Counted from the first letter of the stretch, positions 1-10,797 are shown. The stretch: DNA of 64,000 nt from Bacillus amyloliquefaciens DSM 7 = ATCC 23350 (GCF_000196735.1 NC_014551.1:1049001-1113000); one strand, 5' to 3'. Notes: generated by a model from the letters alone, not told the origin. Numbers and translations: made by a program.

Positions 1-93
1 AAGCAATTCAAACCGGATATGGAAGATGAAAAACGCGAAGAATTGTACAGTGGCTGGAAAAAAGCAGTAAATGCAGCTATGGCTTTTAAATAA
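1..93 (+). CDS. glpK: Glycerol kinase, C-terminal 30 residues (partial)
   Basis: The window opens inside a reading frame that ends in TAA at 91-93. Its last residues ([10 protein letters not shown], then [10 protein letters not shown]) match the C-terminus of FGGY-family glycerol kinase, which phosphorylates glycerol to glycerol-3-phosphate using ATP. It lies directly upstream of glpD on the same strand, which is the known Bacillus glp order. Only the tail is visible, so the call depends on this match plus the neighbour. Confidence 0.85.
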   Translation, partial: KQFKPDMEDEKREELYSGWKKAVNAAMAFK

Positions 94-112
94 GATAAAA
101 TTGTGGTATACT
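84..112 (+). promoter_or_regulatory. Likely SigA promoter of glpD
   Basis: TATACT at 107-112 is a good -10. The hexamer 17 bp upstream (TTTTAA, 84-89) is a weak -35. Transcription from here would include the antitermination leader at 149-202. glpD having its own promoter inside the glp locus is known in B. subtilis; the placement here is inferred. Confidence 0.5.
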
Positions 113-148
113 GAAAACAAGTTAATAGGAACGGTCCTGAGATGAGGA

Positions 149-202
149 GAGACCACAGCACCAAAGTGATGACAGCGCTTTGGCTGTTGTGGTCTCTTTT
201 TC
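149..202 (+). promoter_or_regulatory. glpD leader terminator / GlpP antitermination site
   Basis: A long imperfect inverted repeat (arms about 149-166 and 178-196, starting GAGACCACA and ending TGTGGTCTC) is followed by a T-run. This is an intrinsic terminator upstream of glpD. In B. subtilis the glp operons are controlled by GlpP with glycerol-3-phosphate, which lets RNA polymerase read through such a leader terminator. The identification rests on structure and position. Confidence 0.8.
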
Positions 203-230
203 TATACCGTGACAACAAGGAGGAAACGTA

Positions 231-1898
231 ATGATGAATCACCAATTTTCAAGTTTGGAACGGGATCATATGCTGGAAGACATGACTAAAAAAACATACG
301 ATCTGTTTATTATAGGCGGAGGTATTACAGGTGCCGGTACGGCGCTTGACGCTGCTTCAAGAGGAATGAAAGTCGCTTTGAGCGAAATGCAGGATTTTGC
401 GGCTGGCACATCAAGCCGATCTACAAAGCTTGTCCACGGCGGCTTGCGTTATCTGAAACAATTTGAAGTCAAAATGGTCGCTGAAGTCGGTAAGGAACGT
501 GCCATTGTATATGAAAACGGCCCGCACGTGACGACGCCGGAATGGATGCTGCTTCCGTTCCATAAAGGAGGCACATTCGGTTCATTCTCTACTTCCATCG
601 GTCTGCGTGTGTATGACTATTTAGCAGGGGTGAAAAAAGCAGAGCGCAGAAGCATGCTGTCTGCAAAAGAAACACTGCAGAAAGAGCCGCTTGTCAAAAA
701 AGACGGCTTAAAAGGCGGAGGCTACTATGTAGAGTACCGGACGGACGATGCGAGACTGACGATTGAAGTCATGAAAGAAGCCGTTAAATTCGGTGCAGAG
801 CCTGTCAACTATTCTAAAGTGAAAGAGTTGCTGTATGAAAAAGGAAAAGTTGTCGGCGTTTTAGTTGAAGATTTGCTGTCAGGCAAGGAATACAAAATTT
901 ATGCCAAAAAAATCGTCAATGCGACAGGTCCGTGGGTTGACCAGCTGAGAGAAAAAGACCACAGCAAAAACGGTAAGCATCTCCAGCATACAAAAGGGGT
1001 CCATCTTGTATTCGACCAATCCGTATTCCCGCTTAAGCAGGCAGTGTACTTTGACACGCCGGACGGCCGGATGGTGTTCGCCATTCCGCGTGAAGGAAAA
1101 ACATATGTAGGTACGACAGATACGGTTTACAAACAAAAACTTGAGCATCCGCGCATGACTGTGCAGGATCGTGATTATGTCGTCAGCTCTATCAATTATA
1201 TGTTCCCGGAACTGAATATTACGGCTGACGATATTGAATCAAGCTGGGCCGGCCTCAGACCGCTCATTCACGAAGAAGGAAAAGATCCGTCTGAGATCTC
1301 CCGTAAAGATGAAATCTGGACATCTCAATCCGGCCTGATTACAATCGCCGGAGGAAAACTGACGGGTTATAGAAAAATGGCTGAGCACATTGTCGATCTT
1401 GTCCGCGACCGTTTAAAAGAAGAAGGCGGCCAGGACTTCGGCGGCTGTAAAACGAAGACGATGCCGATTTCCGGAGGACATGTCGGCGGCTCTAAAAACT
1501 TCGAGTCATTTGTGGAAGCAAAGACAAAAGACGGCTTGAAAATCGGTTTATCACAGGAAACTGCTAAGCAGTTAGCCATCAGATACGGCTCTAACGTTGA
1601 TAATGTCTTCAACCGCATTGAAGGTCTGAAAGACGAAGCGGCAAAACGCCAGATCCCGGTTCACATTTTGGCGGAAGCGGCTTACAGCATTGAAGAAGAG
1701 ATGGCTGCGACACCTGCTGATTTCTTCGTCCGCAGAACGGGCAGACTGTTCTTCGACATCAAATGGGTGAAAACGTATAAAACGGCTGTGATTGATTACA
1801 TGAGCGACCGATTCCAATGGGATGATGAAACGAAAGCGAAACACACCGAGTGGTTAAACACGCTGCTGCATGATGCGGTTGTTCCGCTCGAACAATAA
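231..1898 (+). CDS. glpD: Glycerol-3-phosphate dehydrogenase (aerobic, FAD-dependent)
   Basis: The protein oxidises sn-glycerol-3-phosphate to dihydroxyacetone phosphate at the membrane and passes electrons to menaquinone. It has 555 residues, the normal length for Bacillus GlpD. The FAD-binding Rossmann motif [17 protein letters not shown] is near residues 29-45, and the family signature around HGGLRYL follows near residue 69. A strong ribosome site (AAGGAGG, near 218) precedes tandem ATG codons; I take the first. The gene follows glpK and its own GlpP-type leader, so it should be induced by glycerol-3-phosphate. Confidence 0.97.
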   Translation: MMNHQFSSLERDHMLEDMTKKTYDLFIIGGGITGAGTALDAASRGMKVALSEMQDFAAGTSSRSTKLVHGGLRYLKQFEVKMVAEVGKERAIVYENGPHVTTPEWMLLPFHKGGTFGSFSTSIGLRVYDYLAGVKKAERRSMLSAKETLQKEPLVKKDGLKGGGYYVEYRTDDARLTIEVMKEAVKFGAEPVNYSKVKELLYEKGKVVGVLVEDLLSGKEYKIYAKKIVNATGPWVDQLREKDHSKNGKHLQHTKGVHLVFDQSVFPLKQAVYFDTPDGRMVFAIPREGKTYVGTTDTVYKQKLEHPRMTVQDRDYVVSSINYMFPELNITADDIESSWAGLRPLIHEEGKDPSEISRKDEIWTSQSGLITIAGGKLTGYRKMAEHIVDLVRDRLKEEGGQDFGGCKTKTMPISGGHVGGSKNFESFVEAKTKDGLKIGLSQETAKQLAIRYGSNVDNVFNRIEGLKDEAAKRQIPVHILAEAAYSIEEEMAATPADFFVRRTGRLFFDIKWVKTYKTAVIDYMSDRFQWDDETKAKHTEWLNTLLHDAVVPLEQ

Positions 1899-1904
1899 TA
1901 ATCG

Positions 1905-1940
1905 GAGGGCTGTGCCGAAAAGGCATAAGCCCTTCTTTTT
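1905..1940 (+). terminator. Terminator after glpD
   Basis: GAGGGCTGTGCC pairs with GGCATAAGCCCTT across a short GAAAA-type loop, followed by CTTTTT. Confidence 0.85.
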
Positions 1941-2030
1941 ACATAAAGCGTTGAGTTAAGTTATCAAGTGACACGGACAGCCGCTTCATATTAAAATATG
2001 GTCATAAGCTGAAATTATAGGAGGACGAAC

Positions 2031-3773
2031 ATGAGTTGGAGTAAGAGTTACGAACGCTGGAATCAGGCCGAACATTTAGATTCAGAATTGAAAAAATTAT
2101 TGGCGGCCGCAGAAGGAAACGAGCAGCTGCTGGAAGACTTTTTCTACAAAAATCTGGAGTTCGGAACAGGAGGCATGAGAGGAGAAATCGGACCGGGCAC
2201 AAACAGAATGAACATTTACACGGTCCGCAAAGCATCCGCCGGACTCGCGGCGTATATCGCCAAACATGGCGAGGACGCGAAAAAAAGAGGCGTTGCGATC
2301 GCGTACGACTCCCGTCATAAATCCCCTGAGTTTGCGATGGAAGCTGCCAAAACCCTTGCTTCCCAAGGCATTCAAACATACGTATTTGATGAGCTCCGCC
2401 CGACGCCTGAGCTGTCTTTTGCGGTGAGAAAGCTGAACGCTTATGCGGGTATCGTCGTGACGGCCAGCCATAACCCGCCTGAATATAACGGATATAAAGT
2501 GTATGGCGATGACGGCGCACAGCTGCCGCCGAAAGAAGCGGACATCGTCATTGCTGAAGTGAATGCCATAGAAAATGAATTAACGATTCAAGTTGAAGAT
2601 GAACAGGCGCTGAAGGAAAAAGGTTTAATTAAGATTATCGGTGAAGAAATTGATAAATCATATACTGAAAAACTGACTTCCATCTCCGTTCATCCTGAGC
2701 TTTCAGAAGAAGTGGACGTCAGCGTCGTGTTCACTCCGCTGCACGGCACGGCGAATAAACCGGTACGCCGGGGTCTTGAAGCACTCGGTTACAAAAACGT
2801 CACTGTCGTAAAGGAACAAGAGCTTCCGGACTCGGATTTTTCAACCGTCAAATCGCCAAACCCTGAAGAGCACGCGGCATTCGAATATGCCATTAAGCTC
2901 GGAGAAGAACAAAATGCCGATATTCTCGTTGCTACGGACCCGGATGCCGACCGTCTCGGCATTGCCGTGAAAAACAGTGAAGGCAAGTATACGGTGCTGA
3001 CGGGGAACCAGACAGGGGCGCTTTTATTGCACTATCTGCTTTCCGAGAAGAAAAAACAAGGGTCCCTTCCGGAAAACGGCGTTGTCATGAAAACGATTGT
3101 CACAAGCGAATTGGGCCGCGCCGTCGCTTCATCGTTCGGATTAGATACGGTCGACACGTTAACAGGCTTCAAATTTATCGGTGAAAAGATCAAAGAATAT
3201 GAAAAATCCGGCCAATACACATTCCAGTTCGGGTATGAAGAAAGCTACGGCTACTTAATCGGAGATTTCGCCCGTGACAAAGATGCAATCCAGGCTGCGC
3301 TGTTAGCCGTCGAAGTATGCGCTTTTTATAAAAAGCAGGGCATGTCGCTTTATGACGCGCTGCTCTCCATCTTTAAAGAATACGGATATTATCGTGAAGG
3401 CTTGAAGTCATTGACGTTAAAAGGAAAACAGGGAGCCGAACAGATTTCCGCTATCCTGACTTCATTCCGAAATGATCCGCCAAAGCAAATGGCCGGAAAA
3501 CAAATTACGCAAGCTGAGGATTATTCAACAGGAAAACGGACTGTATTTGCCGGTCATCGGGAAGAGGATATTGATCTTCCGAAGTCAAACGTCCTGAAAT
3601 ATTTCCTTGAAGACGGCTCTTGGTTCTGCCTTCGTCCATCAGGAACGGAGCCGAAAGTGAAGTTCTATTTCGCAGTGAAAGGCACTTCTTTACAAGACAG
3701 CGAACAGCGTCTTGCAGCATTATCTGACGCCGTCATGAAAACGGTGGACAGCATAGTGGAAAAAACGAAATAA
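2031..3773 (+). CDS. pgcA: Alpha-phosphoglucomutase
   Basis: The enzyme interconverts glucose-6-phosphate and glucose-1-phosphate. This feeds UDP-glucose for wall teichoic acid decoration and glycolipid anchors, and in B. subtilis the UDP-glucose cell-size signal. The 580-residue protein has the phosphohexomutase active-site loop [13 protein letters not shown] with catalytic Ser146, the metal-binding loop TDPDADRLG near residue 304, and the C-terminal phosphate-binding RPSGTEPK. The ribosome site AGGAGG sits about 7 nt before ATG. It is monocistronic, between two terminators. Confidence 0.96.
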   Translation: MSWSKSYERWNQAEHLDSELKKLLAAAEGNEQLLEDFFYKNLEFGTGGMRGEIGPGTNRMNIYTVRKASAGLAAYIAKHGEDAKKRGVAIAYDSRHKSPEFAMEAAKTLASQGIQTYVFDELRPTPELSFAVRKLNAYAGIVVTASHNPPEYNGYKVYGDDGAQLPPKEADIVIAEVNAIENELTIQVEDEQALKEKGLIKIIGEEIDKSYTEKLTSISVHPELSEEVDVSVVFTPLHGTANKPVRRGLEALGYKNVTVVKEQELPDSDFSTVKSPNPEEHAAFEYAIKLGEEQNADILVATDPDADRLGIAVKNSEGKYTVLTGNQTGALLLHYLLSEKKKQGSLPENGVVMKTIVTSELGRAVASSFGLDTVDTLTGFKFIGEKIKEYEKSGQYTFQFGYEESYGYLIGDFARDKDAIQAALLAVEVCAFYKKQGMSLYDALLSIFKEYGYYREGLKSLTLKGKQGAEQISAILTSFRNDPPKQMAGKQITQAEDYSTGKRTVFAGHREEDIDLPKSNVLKYFLEDGSWFCLRPSGTEPKVKFYFAVKGTSLQDSEQRLAALSDAVMKTVDSIVEKTK

Positions 3774-3780
3774 ACTACAA

Positions 3781-3811
3781 ACCGCCGGAAGCGACATCCG
3801 GCGGTTTTTTT
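3781..3811 (+). terminator. Terminator after pgcA
   Basis: ACCGCCGGA pairs with TCCGGCGGT, followed by seven T residues. Confidence 0.9.
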
Positions 3812-3916
3812 ACGCCTCATCCGAAAGTATGAGAAAAAATCATGCTGAAAACAAAGGAATATACAGATGAGAATTGATATAATATGGATAATTCTGATTG
3901 GCCGGAGTGAGGGAGT

Positions 3917-5056
3917 TTGACGAAAACGACGGTAGAAACGTTAAAAACATTAAAAGCGATTGCGGAAACCTTAAACCAAAGCCACGATATGAAAGGAGCG
4001 CTTGATAAAGTCCTGCGCGAACTGCTCAGTCTGACCGGGCTGCAGACAGGATGGATTTTTCTGATTGAGCCGGACGGATCCTATACGCTCGCCGCATCCG
4101 CTTATTTACCGCCGGCTCTCGGTCAGCGGGACAATGCATTAATGTGCAGCGGGGACTGCTATTGTCTGACCAAATTCAGCAACGGAGGATTGACCAAGGC
4201 TGTAAACATTATGAATTGTAAACGGATTGAATTTGCGGAACAGACGACGAACTGCCGCGACACGGAGGGCATTACCCATCATGCGACCGTTCCCCTTGAA
4301 GACGGCGGCCGGAAATTCGGTTTACTGAATGTCGCTGCAAGTGAAAAGACATTTTTCAATGAAGAAGAACTGCATCTTCTTGAAGCGGTTGCGTTTCAAA
4401 TCGGAACGGCGATCCAGCGGATGAAACTGGCTGAATTTGAACAGCAGAACGCCCTGTTGATGGAACGAAGCAGACTCGCGCAAGAGCTGCATGATTCCGT
4501 CAATCAGATACTGTTTTCTGTCAGCTTAACGGCAAAAGCCGCTAAAAGCTTGACAGATGATGAACGGCTCCGGCAGATGATTACGTTCATCCAGGAGCTC
4601 TCTCAGGATGCGTTAACAGAAATGAGGGCGCTCATTTGGCAGCTGAGGCCGGAAAGCTTAACGAAAGGGCTGTATGCGTCGATCAAAAGCTATGCCGCTC
4701 TCATCGGTCTGGAAGCAGTCTGTGACATGGAAGACGAACTGGAGCTTACGGATGAACAGGAACACGCGCTATGGCGGATCGCCCAGGAAGCTTTGAATAA
4801 CTGCAAAAAGCATGCGGGAACGGACCGGGTTATCATTTCCGCCGTTAAAAAGCCGGATTACGCCGAGCTTACCATTAGCGACCATGGAGCCGGCTTCAGC
4901 ACTGATGCGCATGCGGGACTGCCGTCGCTCGGCATTGCCGGCATGAAAGCGCGCGCCGAAGCAATCGGAGCCCGTTTTACATTGCAATCTGAGCTTGGCG
5001 GCGGAACGATTGTCTCCGTTCGGCTTCCGTTTTTCGGGATAGGAGGGTCTGACTGA
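3917..5056 (+). CDS. yhcY: Sensor histidine kinase with cysteine-rich GAF domain
   Basis: This is a 379-residue cytoplasmic kinase of the NarL/LuxR-partner class. A GAF domain spans about 10-165, a HisKA_3 dimerisation region carries the phosphoacceptor His192 (AQELHDSVNQ), and a C-terminal HATPase_c domain has DHGAGF. The GAF domain holds five cysteines (Cys77, 81, 83, 101, 113), a pattern like that of the redox-sensing staphylococcal AirS/YhcS kinase, so metal-cluster sensing is a reasonable inference. The start is TTG behind GGAGTGAGGGAG; TATAAT lies at 3878-3883. It overlaps yhcZ by one base, so the pair is cotranscribed. Confidence 0.92.
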   Translation: MTKTTVETLKTLKAIAETLNQSHDMKGALDKVLRELLSLTGLQTGWIFLIEPDGSYTLAASAYLPPALGQRDNALMCSGDCYCLTKFSNGGLTKAVNIMNCKRIEFAEQTTNCRDTEGITHHATVPLEDGGRKFGLLNVAASEKTFFNEEELHLLEAVAFQIGTAIQRMKLAEFEQQNALLMERSRLAQELHDSVNQILFSVSLTAKAAKSLTDDERLRQMITFIQELSQDALTEMRALIWQLRPESLTKGLYASIKSYAALIGLEAVCDMEDELELTDEQEHALWRIAQEALNNCKKHAGTDRVIISAVKKPDYAELTISDHGAGFSTDAHAGLPSLGIAGMKARAEAIGARFTLQSELGGGTIVSVRLPFFGIGGSD

Positions 5057-5700
5057 TGAAAATTGTGATCGCTGATGATCATCACGTTGTCCGCAAAGGA
5101 CTACGCTATTTCTTCGCCACTCAGGAGGATATTGAAGTTGTCGGTGAGGCGTCTACCGGTGCTGAAGCGCTTCAGCAAGCTGAAAAGACGGGGCCGGACA
5201 TCATTTTAATGGACTTATCAATGCCTGATATGGATGGCATTGAAGCGGCAAACATTGCGGCTGAACGATTTCCTGACATCAGCATAGTCGTGTTGACGAG
5301 CTATTCTGACCGGGAGCATGTCATTCCCGCTCTAAAAGCCGGCGCCAAAGCGTATCAGCTGAAAGACGCCCAGCCCGATGACTTAGTGAAAACACTTCGT
5401 GAAGTATATTCCGGACGTTACCGGCTGTCGGCGGACATTGTGCCTCACGTGCTCAATCATATGGTTCAGGATGATCAGAATAAGGAAAAATATTATCAGC
5501 TGACCCCTCGTGAAAAAGATGTTCTTCAAGAAATAGCCAAAGGGAAAAGCAATAAGGAAATTGCCGCATCTCTGTTTATTTCTGAAAAAACAGTGAAGAC
5601 CCATGTGTCCAACCTGCTGTCAAAGCTGAATCTTTCCGATCGGACGCAAGCGGCATTGTATGCCGTAAAATATAATGTTTCTGGAAAGGCGGTAAAATAA
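5056..5700 (+). CDS. yhcZ: NarL/LuxR-family response regulator, partner of YhcY
   Basis: The 214-residue regulator has a receiver domain with the acidic pair at Asp7-Asp8, phosphoacceptor Asp53 (LMDLSMPD) and Lys near 107. The C-terminal LuxR-type helix-turn-helix reads LTPREKDVLQEIAKGKSNKEIA and onward. Its ATG overlaps the yhcY stop (TGATG), indicating translational coupling, and its own stop directly abuts the yhdA start. Target genes cannot be told from the sequence. Confidence 0.94.
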   Translation: MKIVIADDHHVVRKGLRYFFATQEDIEVVGEASTGAEALQQAEKTGPDIILMDLSMPDMDGIEAANIAAERFPDISIVVLTSYSDREHVIPALKAGAKAYQLKDAQPDDLVKTLREVYSGRYRLSADIVPHVLNHMVQDDQNKEKYYQLTPREKDVLQEIAKGKSNKEIAASLFISEKTVKTHVSNLLSKLNLSDRTQAALYAVKYNVSGKAVK

Positions 5701-6238
<538 letters not shown>

Positions 6239-6240
<2 letters not shown>

Positions 6241-6481
6241 ATGTCAGCATGGCTAATTGATCTTCATACGCGAGTTCTGCCGCATGATCAATATACCCGA
6301 GAAGGGAATACAGCTCTTTTTCAAGCACCGCATCATCATATTCGAAATGATACGCGTGCAGAAAGTGCTCAATACGCTTTGATAACAAATCATCTTTCGT
6401 ACGCACCATCAAAATTAACAAATTGTCCCATTGGGATCGGTGTGTGTAATACAAGGCTTTATCATAATCGGCATGATCCAT
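6239..6481 (-). CDS. yhdB: Conserved hypothetical protein YhdB
   Basis: An 80-residue acidic, soluble protein (starts MDHADYDKALYYTHRSQWDN) with no signal peptide or membrane segment. Length and sequence match B. subtilis YhdB, whose function I do not know. The ribosome site AAAGGAG lies about 9 nt before ATG. It converges on yhdA and shares the terminator zone between them. An opposite-strand open frame across the same DNA is a shadow: it lacks a ribosome site and conserved protein character. Confidence 0.8.
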
Positions 6482-6672
6482 CTTACGCTTCTCCTTTCAA
6501 TGAGAAGTTCTCCGTTAGTTTATGCCGCCGAAGCCTGAATGCAACGGGGGAAAAGTTGGTGGCCGTATAACTGCGGTATAGCAATATGAGGGAGACATAA
6601 AATAAAACCGCATATCCGCCCCTTTTTTGGACACGCTAAGATTGACTAAAAACGACTCAGGAGAACATAACA

Positions 6673-6996
6673 ATGAAATCCCTTCCATTTGCGCTGGCCT
6701 TATTGTTTTGCGGCATTCTCATCGCCTCGATCGCTGAAAAAGGACATACAGAACACCTTGATCCATCAGTTGAAAAATGGGAGCAGCTCGCATGGAATCA
6801 GCTGGAACGTGAATACGAGGGAGCCGAGCTTACCGATTATTCATACATGGGCCGTACGAAAGTAAACCGGGAACAGACGAAAGACGTGTTTCGCGTTACG
6901 GTAAAAACAAAAAAAGATACGTTTTCATCCCGTGCTGAAGTGTATTTTCATCCCGTGACAAAACATGTGATCAGCATTAATATTTTCAGACTGTAA
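6673..6996 (+). CDS. yhdC: Exported small protein YhdC (DUF3889-type)
   Basis: The 107-residue protein begins with a signal peptide or N-terminal anchor ([19 protein letters not shown]). The rest is a compact alpha/beta domain containing [13 protein letters not shown] and ending in [18 protein letters not shown], as in the DUF3889 family of secreted Bacillus proteins. The ribosome site is AGGAG. Function is unknown. It converges on lytF and the two share a bidirectional stem-loop. Confidence 0.78.
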   Translation: MKSLPFALALLFCGILIASIAEKGHTEHLDPSVEKWEQLAWNQLEREYEGAELTDYSYMGRTKVNREQTKDVFRVTVKTKKDTFSSRAEVYFHPVTKHVISINIFRL

Positions 6997-7035
6997 AAAA
7001 AAGCTGCACAGCCTGATGCGGCTATGCAGCTTGTC
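6996..7035. terminator. Terminator between yhdC and lytF
   Basis: AAGCTGCACAGCC and GGCTATGCAGCTT form the stem. The A-run on the + side becomes a long T-run for minus-strand transcripts, so it mainly ends lytF; on + it is weaker. Confidence 0.8.
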
Positions 7036-7039
7036 TGTA

Positions 7040-8491
7040 TCAGAAGAAGCGTTTCGCTCCGAGGTAGCGCTGTTTCCAATAGGAATTGTTCATGCTGGAA
7101 ATGACGACACCCGAATCGTTGGCATTAATAAACTGTCCGTTTCCGAGATAAATGCCGACGTGGGAAGGGCCGGCTTTATAAGTTGAGAAAAAGACAAAGT
7201 CACCGACCGCCGGCTGGCTTACTGATGTCATCGTATTCCAGTAGCCTGCGGCTGAAAGTCTGGATACGGAAGTGACCTTATTGAGAACGTAATAAATAAA
7301 GCCGCTGCAGTCAAAGCCTCTCGGCGTTGTCCCGCCCCATACATACGGTACGCCCAGTTGAGCTTTTGCGGCATCGATCATTACATTAATCTTCGCGCTT
7401 GTTGAACCTGTGCCGCCTGTTCCGCCGGACTGATTCGGTGTTGGGTTTGTCTGCTGTCCGGTAATCGTCAGCTTCTGTCCGATCTGAAGCACATCTGTTT
7501 TCAGATTGTTTTTCTCGCGGATCTGCTGGGCGGTTACATTGAATTTTTGGGCGATCACCCATAAAGAATCCCCGCTTTTCACGGTATATGTAGTGGTTTT
7601 CCCTGTATCTCCGGATTGGTTAGGAGTTGACGGAGACGAAGAACCGGAAGATGACGTTTTTGTCAGCTTAAGCACTTGTCCGACCCGCAGCATGTCTGAC
7701 GTCAGTTTATTGATACTTCTGATTTGCTGAACCGTCATATTGTATGCGTTTGCGATTTTCCAGAGCGAATCGCCGCTTTTTACTGTGTAAGAGGACGTTT
7801 GCGTCTGGTTTTGATTTTGGTTTGAATTGTCCTTTGGCGGCGTACTTCCCGAAGAAGACGTTCCTTTTGTTTTCAAGACTTGGTTGACGTAGATCGTATC
7901 CGTTTTTAAGTTGTTTAAAACTTTGAGTTCCGCAATGGTCATATGGACGCTGTTTGCGATCTTCCATAGTGAATCGCCGAGTTTGACTTTATATGTCCCG
8001 GAAGATGATGACTGATTTTTGCTGCTGTTTGAGCTGCTGCCCGGCACGGTTTTTGTCTGGTCGGTGCTTGAGGAAACTTTCCCTGTCACTTGCAGCTTCT
8101 GTCCCGCGCGGATTAAGTCGCTTGTCAGACCGTTCAGTTTTTTCAGTTCCTGCACGGACATTTTAAAATCAGATGCGATCAGCCAGAGCGAGTCTCCGCT
8201 TTTAACCGTATACACACTTTTAGATGTGCCGCTGTTCTTTGAAGGTGACGATGAGCTTCCGGAATCTGATTTGCCGTTAGGGATGGTGAGCGTCTGCCCG
8301 ATGGAAAGCACGCTGGATTTTAAATGATTCGCTGATGTAATGGCATCCACGCTTGTATTGTAGGTTTGGGCAAGCTTCCATAATGAATCTCCGCTTTTGA
8401 CCTTAATCGTTTGTGCTTCTGCCGGTGTTACAGCTAATGCAGACCCGACAATCGCAGATGCAGTCAAACCGACCGCTAACTTTTTTTTCAT
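7040..8491 (-). CDS. lytF: Cell-wall D,L-endopeptidase LytF (five LysM + NlpC/P60)
   Basis: This autolysin cuts the D-gamma-glutamyl-meso-DAP bond in peptidoglycan and separates daughter cells. The 483-residue protein has a signal peptide ending near VTPAEA-Q (residue 27), five LysM repeats at about 28-71, 93-136, 166-209, 234-277 and 301-344 joined by Ser/Thr/Gly-rich linkers, and a C-terminal NlpC/P60 domain with catalytic Cys395 (FDCSGF) and His444 (SHVGIYLGN). Five LysM units separate LytF from LytE. A near-perfect SigD promoter lies upstream, linking it to motility-phase expression. Confidence 0.96.
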   Translation of the reverse strand: MKKKLAVGLTASAIVGSALAVTPAEAQTIKVKSGDSLWKLAQTYNTSVDAITSANHLKSSVLSIGQTLTIPNGKSDSGSSSSPSKNSGTSKSVYTVKSGDSLWLIASDFKMSVQELKKLNGLTSDLIRAGQKLQVTGKVSSSTDQTKTVPGSSSNSSKNQSSSSGTYKVKLGDSLWKIANSVHMTIAELKVLNNLKTDTIYVNQVLKTKGTSSSGSTPPKDNSNQNQNQTQTSSYTVKSGDSLWKIANAYNMTVQQIRSINKLTSDMLRVGQVLKLTKTSSSGSSSPSTPNQSGDTGKTTTYTVKSGDSLWVIAQKFNVTAQQIREKNNLKTDVLQIGQKLTITGQQTNPTPNQSGGTGGTGSTSAKINVMIDAAKAQLGVPYVWGGTTPRGFDCSGFIYYVLNKVTSVSRLSAAGYWNTMTSVSQPAVGDFVFFSTYKAGPSHVGIYLGNGQFINANDSGVVISSMNNSYWKQRYLGAKRFF

Positions 8492-8575
8492 AGTGAATCT
8501 CCCTTTTCCTGCGATGATTTTACTATCCCCATTCGTTGCAGCCGCAAGATGAGGATATCAGTAATGATAATCTTT

Positions 8576-8602
8576 ATATCGGCACTTGTCTGCAATCATT
8601 TA
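8576..8602 (-). promoter_or_regulatory. SigD promoter of lytF
   Basis: On the minus strand TAAA is followed after exactly 15 nt by GCCGATAT, which is the full SigD (flagellar sigma) consensus. It lies about 85 nt before the lytF start. lytF is a known SigD gene in B. subtilis. Confidence 0.92.
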
Positions 8603-8641
8603 TCATATTAAGAGAATTAGTCCTTTTTTCTTATGCGGGCA

Positions 8642-8672
8642 TAAAAAAAGAAGGAATGCGGACATTCCTTCA
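8642..8672 (-). terminator. Terminator after nsrR
   Basis: On the minus strand AAGGAATG and CATTCCTT pair around TCCG, followed by CTTTTTTTA. The stem begins at the end of the nsrR coding region. Confidence 0.85.
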
Positions 8673-9104
8673 GCTTCTGAGCAGTCTCATAATCTCCTCT
8701 TTATTTTTGACCAGATCCCTCAACGTATATTTGTCTAAAACGGCCAGATAAGCTTGGAGAGCTTCATACAACAGGTTCTTTAAGTTGCAGGCGGGAGATA
8801 TGATACAGAGATTTTTTTGGGAGTCAAAGCATTCTACGATGTTAAAGTCGTCTTCTGTATTTCGAACGACTTCACCAATGTTTATGTCTTCCGGTATCAT
8901 TCCTAATCGGATACCGCCTCCACGGCCGCGGATCGTTTCTACATACCCGAGCTGGCCGAGACGGTAAATCACTTTCATAAGGTGGTTTTTAGAGATGGAA
9001 TACGTGTCTGCGATTTCTTTTATGTTAGAAAGTTCTTCGGAAGGTCTGGAAGCCAAAAAAATCAAAACGCGTAAAGAATAATCAGTGTAATTCGTTAATT
9101 TCAT
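8670..9104 (-). CDS. nsrR: Rrf2-family nitric-oxide-sensing repressor NsrR
   Basis: A 144-residue Rrf2 regulator with an N-terminal winged helix. It carries the three cysteines that hold the [4Fe-4S] cluster (Cys92, Cys100, Cys106) and Asp8, the fourth ligand known in NsrR. NO attack on the cluster relieves repression of genes such as hmp and nasD in B. subtilis. The ribosome site is CGAGG before ATG. It is the former yhdE, in its usual place between lytF and ygxB. Confidence 0.95.
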   Translation of the reverse strand: MKLTNYTDYSLRVLIFLASRPSEELSNIKEIADTYSISKNHLMKVIYRLGQLGYVETIRGRGGGIRLGMIPEDINIGEVVRNTEDDFNIVECFDSQKNLCIISPACNLKNLLYEALQAYLAVLDKYTLRDLVKNKEEIMRLLRS

Positions 9105-9194
9105 AGAATGACCTCGAAAAAAGAGATTTTACTTCTGTTACATTTTATCATAAAGGAATTCAAAATGAAAAAAAAGGAATTTGCCCCTCAAACT

Positions 9195-9233
9195 CAAAAA
9201 ACGTGCGCTCCTTCTGAGCACACGTTTTTTTTG
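9195..9233 (-). terminator. Terminator after ygxB
   Basis: ACGTGCGCTC and GAGCACACGT form a 10-bp stem with one wobble; poly-A on the + strand gives the minus-strand T-run. It separates ygxB from nsrR. Confidence 0.85.
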
Positions 9234-9235
9234 AA

Positions 9236-10753
9236 TTAAGACATCGGCGGCTTACGATCGTCAGAAGCCGATTGATGTTTTTCGATTTTGCGATCCAATT
9301 TCGCGAGATAACGGGAGGCAAACTCTTTTCCCCCAAGACCGAATGAAAGTCCGAAGGCAAGTGCAAAACCGCCCAGAATGAGAATAAACGCGGCATTTAC
9401 GATCGTATCGGCGACGCCGAGCTGATCTAGCGCCATAAAGATTGAGAGAGTGATAATTGTATATTTCGCAAGCGGCGCCAGGAATCTGAATTCTTTTCCG
9501 CTCAGCATGCCGACAAGCAGTCTGCTGACGAGCTGTCCGGCCAAAAGCCCGATTCCGAGAATAAATACAGCGGCCAGAACATTAGGCAGGTAAGCGATAA
9601 TGCCGGTCGCGATGACGACGAGAAATTCGAGATGAACAAGCTGCAGCGCCTCTGCCGTAAAGAGCAGGACGATGATGATCTGCGCAATCATGCCGACCGT
9701 CTGAGAAAGCGTAAGTTTCGGGCGCTCCGCCTGTTCAAAGCCCATTTTTCCAAGAAGTGAGTCGAAGCCGGCCCGGTGCAAGAGTCCTGTTACAATGCTG
9801 TTTACCCATTTTCCGATCCAGATGCCGGCGATGATCAGCACAATACCGATGATGATGTTAGGAAGCATTGTGAAGACCGTGTTCAGCATTGCGGACGCCG
9901 GTTCAGAAATGCCTGCTACATCAAGCCGATCCAGCGCAGAAATGACAACCGGAATGAAAATCAGCACGTAGACAATCGTTCCGATGATTGCCGACAGGCT
10001 TGTATCTTTCAGATAAATAGAAAGCCCCATACGTGCGGCAAGTCTTTCCGTGCCGATACTCGCCAGAAAGTTTGTGACAATATCACGGACGAGACGGGCA
10101 ACAAGCCAGCCGATTAATACAATCAGCGCCGCGGCGAATAATTTTGGTATAAAGGACAAAACGCTTTGGATCATATTTGTAAACGGTTCTGATACTCCGC
10201 TGATCTGGAGAGCGGACAAAACGCCCGGCAGGAACAAGAGCAAGACGAAATAAAAAACGATTCGTGAAGCGGCCGTAACGGATCTGCTCATCTCCGCTTC
10301 TTCAGAAACCATGGTCCATTTTCTGAGCCAGCCGTGTTCAGCCAGTTTCATGCCCGCTTTTTTGACGAGATAGCTGAAAAGCGAAGCGGCCGCCCAGCCC
10401 AACAGCAGAATCAAACCGGCTTTTAAAACGCTCGGCACAGCCGCCGTTATCGCCGACAGCATGCTGACAAAAGGCGAAGCCACGGTTGTCAGATGCAGAA
10501 TGTTAAAGAATAGAATAAAAACGATAATTAATGCGATAAAATAAATGATTTTACTGATGACTTTTTCCGAGGAATAGCGCGCCGGCTTTTTTTCGGCGAA
10601 CAGTCTGTCGTCGATTTTTGTTTTTTGGAGGCCTTTGTATACGGCTTTTTCAATGATTTTCGCAATGCCCCAGCCGATAAGCAGGACGAGCAGTGCAATG
10701 ATCAGATTCGGCAGTTTGCTGAGATACGTGGTAAGCATGTCTGCTGTGTTCAA
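9236..10753 (-). CDS. ygxB: Polytopic membrane protein with repeated TM-helix (MscS-related) units
   Basis: The 505-residue protein consists of about four repeats of two or three helices, each opening with a pattern like LPNLIIALLVLLIGWGIAKIIEKA; later copies read LPNIIIGIVLIIAGIWIGKW and LPNVLAAVFILGIGLLAGQL. This is the conserved TM helix repeat (PF05552-like) found in relatives of small mechanosensitive channels. The C-terminus has FGLSFGLGGKEFASRYLAKL, resembling the MscS pore-exit region. Start is TTG behind AAAGGAG. A SigB-type promoter lies upstream. An osmotic or mechanical role is inferred, not shown. Confidence 0.82.
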   Translation of the reverse strand: MNTADMLTTYLSKLPNLIIALLVLLIGWGIAKIIEKAVYKGLQKTKIDDRLFAEKKPARYSSEKVISKIIYFIALIIVFILFFNILHLTTVASPFVSMLSAITAAVPSVLKAGLILLLGWAAASLFSYLVKKAGMKLAEHGWLRKWTMVSEEAEMSRSVTAASRIVFYFVLLLFLPGVLSALQISGVSEPFTNMIQSVLSFIPKLFAAALIVLIGWLVARLVRDIVTNFLASIGTERLAARMGLSIYLKDTSLSAIIGTIVYVLIFIPVVISALDRLDVAGISEPASAMLNTVFTMLPNIIIGIVLIIAGIWIGKWVNSIVTGLLHRAGFDSLLGKMGFEQAERPKLTLSQTVGMIAQIIIVLLFTAEALQLVHLEFLVVIATGIIAYLPNVLAAVFILGIGLLAGQLVSRLLVGMLSGKEFRFLAPLAKYTIITLSIFMALDQLGVADTIVNAAFILILGGFALAFGLSFGLGGKEFASRYLAKLDRKIEKHQSASDDRKPPMS

Positions 10754-10797
10754 GTAGAATCGCTCCTTTTTCTTTTTTTTAGGGTGTGGTGTGTGTT

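Noticed and set aside
6241..6570. 109-codon plus-strand frame over yhdB
   Set aside because: It is antisense to yhdB, which has a good ribosome site and matches a known protein; the plus frame has neither.
8536..8751. 71-codon plus-strand frame between lytF and nsrR
   Set aside because: It overlaps the SigD promoter of lytF and the nsrR terminator and has no ribosome site.
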